A stretch of 64,000 nucleotides of DNA from Volutella citrinella (Eukaryota > Ascomycota > Sordariomycetes > Hypocreales > Nectriaceae): NCBI GenBank assembly GCA_034401135.1, contig JAWZSP010000001.1, forward strand, positions 2,418,001-2,482,000. The letters run 5' to 3'. Below the pieces are notes generated by a model that saw only the letters and a list, made by a program, of their open reading frames with translations, was not told where the DNA came from and searched no databases. Positions 24,355 through 33,980 of this stretch are shown here, piece after piece. A program made the translations under genes and the position numbers. Every line of letters starts with the position of its first letter. The first letter of the stretch is position 1.

Positions 24355-25228
24355 AGCCCGCACATACGTCCTTTCACACAACACATTGTTGCGCGACAAG
24401 GCCCGAGATCATCGAATTGATTGTCCTTTCTGGATTGGGAGCGGGTTCTCCGGAGTTTGGGATGTGAATTTTACTATTTCATTGTTATTTTTCTGCCTTA
24501 ACATCATCATTATCATCATCATCATAGTTTGACACGAGAAGCCCAGATATTGGACAGAGCATCAGCTGCGAGACGTCGAGATATTTTCTACAATGACCAG
24601 ATACCACAATACAATGCCACACCCTACCCATCCATCTACTGAAGACGGCCTCTGCCTTTTTTGCTTGTTTTAGCCAACATCGAATGTATTATTGTTTACA
24701 ATGTCGCCAGGCAACGTTACTTGCGACGAAATCACTCGATCCTTTGAATGCGTCCCCTTATCCGTCTATACCAATAGCCTTCCTCTTTCCTCCTACATGG
24801 AAATGTGTTGTGTTACACGAACCTCAAAATGCAGAAATCCTTGATGAGACAGCACAAGAAGAAACAACAGAGGGAAAACATGAAGACACTGGTCCAGTGA
24901 GCTGGCTAAATCAGTGTTTTTAACAGCCAGCCTCTCGACTCTCCGTGAGCGACCAAAGGAAGAATCCCCGCACGCCCCTGTGGCTGAATATCGCCCTATG
25001 AATTTATTTCCTTTTGACATGAATGAATATACTACATTAACGCCGTGGCCCCAGTCGAATCATGATGGACAATGTTTACCCGATGGCCACTTGACCATTC
25101 AATGCTCAGGTGCCGAAGACCATCGAACGCGGCGCAAATCGCTTCAACTTTGGTGGCATGCAATCATGGCAGATGCAAGTCGCCATAGGGATTGGTCAAC
25201 AGATCCCTACAAACATAAAGTTGCTTCT
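24355..25228. other. Convergent intergenic region with ATC microsatellite
   Basis: 3' flanks of the Pex4-like gene and the mannosyltransferase gene. A CAT/ATC microsatellite lies at about 24502-24526. No gene seen. Confidence 0.6.
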
Positions 25229-26415
25229 CTACTCGTTGTAATGATAGACCTTGATAGATGTTAGATCCGAGACAAGCTCTACATTCCAATAGGAATAGGC
25301 CGAGAACTAACCTTGTAGTTGGGCAGACCGTAAGGCTGCCAATTCAACCGCTTTGCCATTTTCGCAAAGCCTTCGGTCTCGATAAGGTGATAAAATGCAA
25401 AGGGCGGGAACATGGCGCCATCACGGTGGACGTCCGCCTTGACGAGCAACGCCGTACCACCCACACCATCAAGCGGTGTCACCATGTTAGGATCCCCGCC
25501 CTCGGTGGCCATGTACGCCATCAATGTACGATATGTGGCCATCTCCTTGTATCCTTCAAGAAGAATTTCATCGGGGCCCATCTGCTTAGCCAAGATCTGT
25601 GCCGTCTCGCTGTCTTGCCAGCTGTTGTAGTCGTATGGTCGCTCGGCCATTTGCTTGTGCTCTTCGTCATAGTATCGCTGGAAGCAGTTTGGCACAATGA
25701 GAGGCTTGTCAAATGCGGCAAGGTCCTGGATCAGAGACGGGGGCGACTCCACGATATCAGCATCCAACCACAGGACCCAAGAGGTATCCGGGCCAAGGGT
25801 TGTAAAAAGAAGCGAGTTGCGAGCTTTGGCCATGACTTCCCGCCGCGCCTTCTGGTTTTGCATCTTGTGTCGTTCGGATTCGTCCTGGGAGACGATGGCG
25901 GGCTCGAAGTCTTGACGCAAGATAATAATGCTCTTGAAGCGTTCGTTCTCGGGACCATGCTTTTGCGTCTTGTGTATCTGCTCCTGTAACTTGGTCGTGG
26001 CCTCGTTGCCCTCCTTGGTCTTGGGAAGGATGAAACCGAGGGTGATCAGTTCGTGGGGGTAGCTCAGCTTCAAGAGGTTGTCCCAGTATTGCTGATAGAA
26101 TCTCGCCATGGGCGTCAGTATCAGGACATTCTCGCGGTTTTCAATCGGCGACGTCGTGATTGTGACCTGATTCATCTTGTAGTGTTTGACAGGAGGGGGC
26201 TTTAGCGGCACCCCCGACCGCGAATTTGGCTTCCGGTAGGGCGAAGTGGGCGGCGAGAGGTGATGCTCCGCGGTGACCGAAGCGAGTCGGCGCACATCGG
26301 AGTTCGAAGATGGCGAGACGAGGAAGTAGAGGATGAAGATGCATAGGATGCCGCCCAAGACGAGGGTTATGGGGTTCGTCTTCTTAAGACGGACCGACCC
26401 CATGGGTCGAGCCAT
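25229..26415 (-). CDS. MNN9: GT62 mannosyltransferase, Mnn9/Anp1/Van1 family
   Basis: Golgi alpha-mannosyltransferase subunit of mannan polymerase, extending N-glycan outer chains. Exons 26415-25312 and 25249-25229 give 374 residues. It is a type II membrane protein: a short basic N-terminus, then one hydrophobic segment (about residues 15-33), a proline-rich stem, and the catalytic domain from ENVLILTPMARFYQQYWDN. The metal-binding motif is in WLDAD (Asp near 217 and 219). The conserved HRDGAMFPPFAFYHLIETEG stretch is near the C-terminus. The terminal exon adds only six codons (VYHYNE), the expected family ending, and needs the intron 25250-25311. Mnn9 is my closest match; Anp1 is possible. 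The same frame is open further upstream (to 26646), but that translation looks like noise and would bury the signal anchor. Confidence 0.9.
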
Positions 26416-27353
26416 GGGTACCGTCTGTTTCGAACCGCGTGTGCAGACGGAATATTCGAGTCGAGGCGATCGACGGAAGAAGGCGTCTCCGACTATGCTG
26501 CGCAAGGCGATGGCATGAAGGTAACTTGGATGTCGATTCAGGGATCCTCTGGGAAGGGAAGGGCGCGCGATAGGCAGGAGAAGCCACCATGCGACAACTC
26601 TGAAAATGAAGGATTGCGAGCGCTTGGCAAAGCAACTGCAGCCCACTACACGACCCGAGAGGAGATTAACCGCAACAAATGGTATGAAATGTCTAAGGCG
26701 CCAGGCAACCTAGCCAAAGCCAAGGAGTAATTATGGCGATCCATCCCAAGGAGGACAGCTTAGTAGATGAATTGATTGTACGAATGGGGCTTAGCGCTGA
26801 AATGCAAACCGGAGAATCACCGGCCCGAGTAACATCGATTCTACACCGGCAACTACCAGTAGGATGAAACAGAAGTGCAGAAGCAATGAAACGAGGCAGA
26901 TGCATGTTGAGTATATCAAAATCCTGAGACGTCAATCGCTCGTTGATGAGAAAAAAGGATGTCAAAAACACTCGTGTGGGTGGCTCAGCCGCCTAGTTCC
27001 CTCGAGCATAAGTGGCCCATCTTGTACTCGACCGTCCATGAGTTCAGGGGTGCTTGAGCCCATGCCCCCACTTCCCCACAGGGCAAGCCACGAAACCAAC
27101 ATGAAGCGTGGCCACTGTGGCTGAGATGCACTGCCAAGGACACTGCATTTGTGGCTGTTGACACGCTGGGACAGAAGTTACCTGGCCAGCCAACCACACC
27201 GCGACAGTCGAGACCCCAAATGCACTTTGTTCATCCTCTCGAGGCATCCTCTAATTACAGCCCAACGCCGCTTCCAAAACCACGCTTTACCCCCCGGCCG
27301 AGACCTCGAAGTCATTGAGATATCAAGGAGGCTACTATTAGCGCCTTACCACC
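26416..27353. other. Divergent intergenic region MNN9/YRA1
   Basis: 940 bp between divergent starts. It probably holds both promoters. No gene, RNA or repeat recognised. Confidence 0.55.
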
Positions 27354-28839
27354 ATGACTGACAAAATGGATCGTGGCCTCGATGAAATCATCGCGGACAA
27401 TGTACGTGCCATGATCCACCATTCCGTCTTTCATCCAGCCTCAGTTCAACTAATACCCCTCCAGCGCAAGGACAATACCTCGCGCAACCGACGCGGCGGC
27501 GGTCGCCGGCGCGAGCCTCGCGAGCCTCGCCAGGAATTCCCCCGAGATGGTGTCAGAAAGGTCCGTCTTCCGTCCGTCCTCCTTCCGATTTTGCCGTTGA
27601 CCATATCAATTTCCGCAGGTTGATTCATCCTCCCTCCCGTCTCCTTGACTTGCCTCATCGACTCTGCAATACTCGGCACAATCAAAACGACCGAAACACT
27701 CGCCTTTCTGCCATTCAAACGAAGCTACACTCTGAGATTCCTGCTGACCAGAGCAATCCTCCTCCACACAGTCCTACCGAGATGATTCGCGAAACCTCGA
27801 CAGGTCCGTACACCCAAAGACACAATTAGGATGCCATCTAATCGACTTAGTGAATGGGTCCATGACCGATACGAAGAACACAGTAATACACTTTTGTCAT
27901 CTCACCCGAACGTTTTCCATTCTCACCCTCCATAGACTCCCGCAGAGCCCCCGCACCGCGCCGCCGCCGTGAGTCGCCTGAACAGTAAGTAATCTACCCT
28001 TTTTGTTGATTACTGGGGCGTTCCTAATGCAGAACTATAGGGATTCCAAGGGTTCCAAGATCCGTGTCGAGAACATTCACTACGACCTCACCGAAGACGA
28101 TCTCAATGTAAAACTAGCGATTCTTGACTCTTCTGAGTACTTGCTCACAATACCGTAGGAACTCTTCCGAAGGATCGGTTCCGTCTCTCGACTACAGCTG
28201 CGTTATGACCGCGCTGGCAGGTCTGAGGGTACGGCTTTCGTGACATATGAGGTGAAAGAAGATGCCGAAGAAGCGATCCGCCAGTTCGATGGCGCCAACG
28301 CCAATGGTACGTTGCCCTTCTCCTTTGTCGCTGCAAAAGACATATACTCACACCCAGCAGGCCAACCTATCCGGTTGACCCTTTTGCCTAGCGGCCCTGC
28401 CCGCAATCCGTTTGACACAGCTCACATGCCAGGACGCGCCTTGGCCGATCGCATTTCTGCTCCTGGCGACCGAAACCGCTCCGTTTCCCCCCGCCGACGA
28501 TACGACGAGGAAGACGCTGCTCGCCGGGGCATCGACCGGTACGTTCCCGGCCAGGGAGGCCGGGAGAGGAGTCCTCGACCCCCGAGACGTGGCGGTCGCC
28601 GCCCGGGAGCCCGTCGCGAAGGCCGAGAATCCGGCAGGGACCAGCAGGAGAATGGGCGAGGTGAACGCGGCAACCCACGGTCCAAGAAGACACAAGAGGA
28701 ACTGGATGCCGAGATGGAGGACTATTTTGGTGGCAGCGCTGCTCCGGCCACCGATGATGCCAAGCCATCCAACGGAGCCACTGCTCCGGCCGCCACCAGC
28801 GCAGCTCCTGCTGCGGACGACATCGACATGATTGAATAA
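27354..28839 (+). CDS. YRA1: Yra1/ALY-type mRNA export factor
   Basis: RRM-containing adaptor of the TREX complex that loads the export receptor onto mRNA. Eight exons: 27354-27401, 27465-27560, 27772-27803, 27851-27882, 27936-27984, 28041-28107, 28159-28306, 28361-28839; 316 residues in one frame. The N-terminal box (KMDRGLDEII) is the conserved export-factor-binding motif. It is followed by an RGG/Arg-rich segment, SEWVHDRYEE, and the RRM (about 90-170) with IRVENIHYDLT and GTAFVTYE as RNP2 and RNP1. Then comes a long Arg/Gly-rich spacer, and the C-terminal box LDAEMEDYF. Two exons are only 32 nt. Seven introns in 1.5 kb is far above the other genes here. In yeast, YRA1 controls its own level through its single intron. 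Confidence 0.92.
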
Positions 28840-29022
28840 ATGAACGAATGATTCATCTCATTGTTTTATCAACCATGTACATGCCAACATATCAACTAGC
28901 ACCTAAGCCCCAACTTCTGGCCATTCACGCCGCCAGGTGTTTTCCACCTCCTCCCTTCAATATATATAACCCATGATACCCATCCCCATGCCGTGAGATA
29001 CTCGCAATGCCATTTCAATCAA

Positions 29023-29766
29023 TCATCCGGTGCGCCGACTTTCTTGTCGCGAGTACGACACTTGTCCCTGTTGCCGCCCGTAAGTACAGAGTCCTGTCCA
29101 AGCACCGTAGTATTGGTGGTCACTCACTCCAACAAGGGACATATTCCGGCCGCTGACGAGACCACTGAAAGACATGTTTAAATTGAGGTTCAAGTTGAAG
29201 CTCATGCTGTTTCCTCGAGCAGTTCGCACTCCTTGTTGGGTTGGTGATTGGGAGTCGTTGGCGTAAATTGTCTGTTGATGGGTGGTGGTGGTGCCCCGTG
29301 TTATGGCGAACCCCGGGTTCCGTTGTGAACGCCCTCCTTGTTGGCGGGTATTGTGTGCCATTACCCAGTGTGTCGTCTCTGACAGGGTGTGAATGCCTAC
29401 ACCGGTGGATTGCAAGGGCCCGTTGTGTCGTGAGAGGTGCCGCACCGGTGCAACATCCATACTTTCCGCCGAGTCACTAGAGTCATACCCGGATGATGTG
29501 TCTTCTTCGGAGTCATACTCGGATTCGTCGTCGCTTGACAGGTTGCCGTCGTTTTCAGCTACAACACCGGTCTCCGCCTCTACACTTTCGTCTCCGTTCG
29601 TAACGTCTATCACTTCAATCTCGGTTCTAGGGCGCCGCTGGCCTGCGTGGGTTTTTCCCTCTTTCGGCTTTGGTTCTGCCTTCCGGGGAGATGGTAATCG
29701 AGGATCGGTTGACGACATCCTTGTTTCCGTCATCTTCGTCATTTCGTCGGCATTTCGTGTTGCCAT
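29023..29766 (-). CDS. Possible acidic Ser-rich protein, hypothetical
   Basis: Uninterrupted frame of 247 codons from an ATG at 29766. I do not recognise it. In favour: non-random composition, with an Asp/Glu/Ser block (about residues 75-105) and an alternating Asn-Leu stretch NLNLNLNMSF near residue 200, and divergent position opposite the oxidoreductase gene. A GTGAGT donor at 29125 and a CAACAG acceptor 57 nt on would remove 19 codons in frame, so the C-terminus is uncertain. No domain, signal peptide or membrane segment is seen. It could be a chance open frame, or the antisense of a 3' untranslated region. Confidence 0.45.
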   Translation of the reverse strand: MATRNADEMTKMTETRMSSTDPRLPSPRKAEPKPKEGKTHAGQRRPRTEIEVIDVTNGDESVEAETGVVAENDGNLSSDDESEYDSEEDTSSGYDSSDSAESMDVAPVRHLSRHNGPLQSTGVGIHTLSETTHWVMAHNTRQQGGRSQRNPGFAITRGTTTTHQQTIYANDSQSPTQQGVRTARGNSMSFNLNLNLNMSFSGLVSGRNMSLVGVSDHQYYGAWTGLCTYGRQQGQVSYSRQESRRTG

Positions 29767-30639
29767 TTGATCAATTTAAACGGATCCGAGATATAGGTGA
29801 CCATGCACCGTTCGTTCCACGGCAAAAAGCGAGGCGAAAACGATAGGTTTGCGACGGGACAGGGCATTGATCCATCTCATACAGCTCAGTTCCGGCCCTT
29901 TGCTCGGTTTACAGGATGATGGGGGGCCTGTAATCGTCATCACACCTAACAGATCGGGTGATCTGCCAGTTCTGGCGAGAAACCTGGTTCGCACCACCAA
30001 TGGCCCAGCGTCAATCAGTCCTGGACCCTGGACGAGTGACGTCGACCAACCCACAAGGGCTAGCCGTCCTGCCAGCCAACTATTTCGTCTGCATCACCGT
30101 TGCGGCGCATCGCAACGATGAGCTCGGTAATAAAAAGTTGCAGGAGATACTCCCGTGTCGTCTCCGTCTCCCTACCTAGTAGTAACGGCTGGTGTAGATG
30201 CCACTGTTCGTCTCTTGCAGCTCACTGATGTTGTAGCAATGCGCGTCGTTTTATACAGCGTTATACGTGCCCTTTTTATCTAATATTTCTACGTGTCGGC
30301 CATTTTTTACAAAGCAAGCAGCATGTCAGCTCACGTTTTCGAACCGAACAGCAAGTTACTTTAGACGGTCAAATGGTGCTCTGACCCCACACAACGGGCC
30401 ATTCTGTATGACTTTACTAGCAGTTCTGACCCCGCAATCAGAGAAGAGCATGCATATGCCCGCGCAGTTTACAGAATTTATAATGGACCATCCTGCTGCC
30501 TTCTGCCGCATTGCCGAGATAAGCATGATGGAATACTCCGGACTATCAACCCGAATTGCCGTAGCTCCATCAACACACTCTCCACTACCCTGGACTCTCA
30601 CTTCAGCATAACCGCCAACGCTGTCAACCACCAAACATC
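29767..30639. other. Divergent intergenic region upstream of the oxidoreductase gene
   Basis: 870 bp with no supported gene. It presumably contains the oxidoreductase promoter and, if real, that of the gene at 29023-29766. Confidence 0.5.
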
Positions 30640-31683
30640 ATGGCCGAAGCTTCGAATATGACATCGGACCAGGCACCGATTGCCAAGCTTGGCATACTGT
30701 CACTAGGGGATATGGGCGCGGGAATCGCGAGGATCCTCATCGCAAATGGGTATGCGGTTGCGAGTAACTGTACGGGGAGGAGGTAAGATACGCACCACCA
30801 ACACAATGCCTAGCCAAAGTGAGAGTGCTCAGGCGTCGATAGCCAGGATACAATTGAACGAGCCCGTGCAGCAGGGGTCGAGCTCCTAGACTCAGACGTC
30901 GAGCTGGTGCAACAGTGCCAGGTCATCTTTTCCGTTGTGCCCCCACGGGATGCGGATGAGACCGCCGATCGAGTCATCGGTGCTTTGACGCAAGCGAAAA
31001 GAACTGAGCGCCTCTATTTTGTTGATCTAAACGCCGTAGCACCCTCCACCATCAAGAGAACTGCCCAGCGTTTCGAGGACGCCAATGTCTCCGCATGCGT
31101 TGTCGACGGCAGTATTCTCGGATTTCCGCCGCGACTGAAATCAGTCGATGGCCATGACTGGTTTTGTCCCTCCATCACGATATCAGGCCCCGAGCCGCTC
31201 ACGTCGCTCCCATATCTGGACCACTTGACCAAGACCATCAACCTCAGGACCGTTTCCCCAACCATCGGGGCCGCTAGCGGGTTGAAGATGTGCTACGCAT
31301 CCATGGCAAAGGGGTTCATTGGCATAGCTACGCAGGCTTTCACTACGGCTCGTAGCCTGGGCATAGCAGATGCGCTCAGAAACGAGATGGCAGAAGGTCT
31401 TCCCCAGCATTTGGAGCTGGCCGAGGAAGACGTGCCTACTATGCCGCCCAAGGCCTACAGATGGGTCAAGGAAATGGAAGAAATCGCTCTCACATTTCGA
31501 GAAGAAGGTGGCTGGGAGGCGACCATGTTTGATAGGGCAGCAGGTGTTTATCAGGCCGTTGCAGACGACCCTGTGCTAGGCAGCGAGAAGATTGGAAAGC
31601 GGAAGAGAGGGACCTCGCTTCTGGATGTCGCCGAGGTGATGTCAGCTGGACTAGAGACGAAAAGAAAAAAGACGACACAGTAG
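30640..31683 (+). CDS. 6-phosphogluconate-dehydrogenase-like NAD(P) oxidoreductase
   Basis: Member of the beta-hydroxyacid dehydrogenase/6PGDH-like superfamily; substrate unknown. Exons 30640-30782 and 30843-31683 give 327 residues. The Rossmann dinucleotide loop is GILSLGDMGAGIA (residues ~18-30). Then come SVVPPRDA and DLNAVAP, typical of the family's NAD-binding domain, and a C-terminal helical domain of the DUF1932 type with GLKMCYASMAKGF (the lysine is in the catalytic-helix position). The intron must use the acceptor GATAG at 30842. The CTCAG ten bases earlier gives an in-frame stop two codons later. A basic RKRGTSLLD/KRKKTTQ tail could be a peroxisomal or nuclear signal, but no SKL-type terminus is present. 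Confidence 0.85.
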
Positions 31684-31860
31684 GCCATGGCTTAGGTGTA
31701 GTGAGCTCTCCAAAATCCCACACTGGGTGCTTGTATAGAAACATGAACTCCATGGCGGCCACCAGCAGTACATTGAACAACCGTCCCATATGGTACAATT
31801 CTATTACTACTAGTCATACAAGGGCTCAGCATACTTGCAAAGCGGTTGGAAAAGGGGTTA

Positions 31861-33411
31861 TCAGTTGCCCCTTTCCAAATAAATACGTGAGTGTGGGACA
31901 TTGAGCCTCCAGTCATTATTAAATCCAGGAGTTGAGTCCACCGCAGCATCCGGGGAAGAGACAAAGACACCGTCATCCGACAATGCGCCAAAATGGTCAG
32001 TCAAAACCACCGTGTCGGATTTCATCGTTTGCTCAGACAACTTGGACGAAGCCATGCCGGCGGTGCCGAAAACCACACAGGACGGGTGGCCTTGGATTGA
32101 CGCATCAGTTACGGCCGCTGAAGAGGCGAAGAACTGAATTCTAGAGCCCACGGGGACAAAGTTGCCGCCGTCCATGGCTTGTATGAAGCGTTGCATCTCT
32201 TCCTCTTCCGAAAGCGCGAAATGGGTTCGCCGGGGGTCAAGAGACAGCAATCCCTTCTTCACGCCCCAGCCACCACCGCCGCTCACTATCAGGTGTTTGT
32301 TAGCCAGCGTTCCAGTGGGAGTCATGGGGGTCAATTATACATATTTGATATAGGCGCCCGCCTTGTCCGTAGAGCTCCTGGAGCCGACCCGAAGTGGATG
32401 CCACCAATGAAGCAATGTTATGCTCATCATTGAAGGTTGCCTCGGGGTCAGCATCGGGGAATTTAGACGTGCTTGATCCCAACCTCGAGAACGTCGGTGG
32501 AGTGATCATAGCCCACACACCCATGGGAGCTTGGATGAGGCTAGATTTTTGCTGATACAACTCATCCACGGCGGGCTCAAGCTCATCGGAAGCGGGGATC
32601 GAGTGTTCATCCACGCTTATTCGACGCACAATGTTGCCAAAGCTTTCAGTAACAAAACGAGGGCGCGTCAATGGTACCAGCGGCGCCCATAGGTTCAGGT
32701 CCTTCACCCTACGCGGTGGGTTCGCCAAGGGAGGAGTTATCTTCTGCCAGTGCTTTTCCATGCTTTCAACCAACCGGGGGCTTCCTCCGGTGAGGTCAAA
32801 CCTGTTTGCAATAAGGGTGGAAGTTCGCTGATTCAAGAAGGTCGTGTTGGCCAAAGGGAACGTGAGCTGAGGGCGACCTAGGTCAACCGTCAGAGCGGCG
32901 ACTTTATCAGCGTCCTCCCTCACCTTCGGGGAGTTTGGGGTCCATAGCCCAGGGAGAATGGAATCAAGATGGCCCCGCAGAATAGAAAGACCGCTGACAG
33001 CCATGTTACTAGTAGGCACCGGGGGAGCAATATGGTCAACCACAGCCCCCAGAATGTGGAACTGGTCCAGGCTGGCGGCGCCGGAAATTGTTTTGGCGAC
33101 TTCCACCATGACTTCAGAGTCGGTTAGAAGCCTGGAATACTCAGGTGTCGCAAGAATGACTGCTGCATCGTGAGAGTGAGGGTTGGTCAACTTGGCTGCT
33201 TGCCGGAGCACGTTGACTAGCTCCTGTGCTTGGTCAGAGGACTGTAAGGACGAGACACAGGGAGATTACGCTGAATTACCTCTAAAGTACCACTTGTCTC
33301 GACTGAGAACTGTATGGAGCCTCCATTTGTAGAATAGCACTTCCGGGAGGCAGGTGGGAAAACCCGCCGCACATGGCTCCCCGTGGTTCTGCAAAGGAGG
33401 CGAAGAGCCAT
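31861..33411 (-). CDS. Probable mitochondrial protein of unknown function
   Basis: Exons on the minus strand: 33411-33280, 33223-32341 (or starting at 33241), 32285-31861; 479 residues with the first acceptor choice. The N-terminus MALRLLCRTTGSHVRR... carries only basic charge and reaches a Tyr-Ser step near residue 26, so a mitochondrial presequence is likely. The body has several ordered segments, including a glycine-rich SGGGGWGVKKGLLSLDP near residue 340. I do not recognise the family with confidence. A distant resemblance to FIST-domain proteins is only an impression. Introns have donors GTAATT and GTATAA. The first could be 38 or 56 nt, both in frame; the longer one has a CTGAC branch site and is preferred. 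Head to head with valyl-tRNA synthetase. Confidence 0.8.
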
Positions 33412-33980
33412 TGGGTATAATGAAACTTGCAGGGGATCAAAGGCAAGCCGGCATATAGGAAGGGGAAACCAAGGCCCAAGACCGGGAAATCATACGGGGT
33501 GGAAGATGTTAGATGACCGCTATGCTAACGTTGGGACTAAGGGAAAGTGAGGTCGCCCTGTGGCATGGGGGCCGCTTGCTTCACAAGACCAGACGAAAAG
33601 AAGATGACCTTTCTCCAAGGTGTGGCTGGAGCTTGTGCCGCGCGCCACCGCCACAGCAAGCCTTGCCCCTCGTGCCTGCCCCTCCTCCCACTATTAGACT
33701 AAGGTAGAGATTGATGCACCAGCAACCGCCAACGCCCTGGATCGGATGGCCCGTGACTCAAATTTGTAGAAAGTTTTGACAACTGGCCGCAAGACTCGAC
33801 TGTGAGTCACTTTTGCCTTTTTCGAAAATCCAATTCTAAGTATTATAGACCGTCTGAAGCCCTTTTTCTTTCGGGCTTCACACATAGACATCCAGCACGA
33901 CGTTCAGACTCGCGGTTCGTGCACTTCGGGTGCGATCAGTTTCCCCGAGACGACCCTTGACGACCACCACGCGACTTACC
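33412..33980. promoter_or_regulatory. Divergent promoter region and leader of VAS1
   Basis: 570 bp between two divergent starts. The 3' part (33888-33980) is an in-frame open extension of valyl-tRNA synthetase without AUG, described separately. Confidence 0.6.
33897..33902 (+). promoter_or_regulatory. VAS1: Tandem in-frame ACG codons, candidate non-AUG start
   Basis: Two consecutive ACG codons lie 28 and 27 codons upstream of, and in frame with, the valyl-tRNA synthetase AUG. The frame stays open from just after the TAG at 33885 down to the AUG. The encoded extension contains seven Arg, many Ser/Thr/Leu/Val and no Asp/Glu, which fits a mitochondrial presequence. The first ACG has A at -3. 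Inference from sequence only. Confidence 0.55.

Noticed and set aside
26420..26440. Box-B-like word (GGTTCGAAAC on the minus strand)
   Set aside because: No box A or cloverleaf nearby, and it lies in the leader of a protein gene.
26416..26646. N-terminal extension of the mannosyltransferase frame
   Set aside because: The in-frame upstream region would add 77 residues before the signal anchor and reads as noise; the family normally starts at the MARPMGS-type N-terminus.
30783..30842. Apparent frameshift in the oxidoreductase gene
   Set aside because: The frameshift appears only with the first CAG acceptor; the GATAG acceptor ten bases on gives a continuous family-like sequence.
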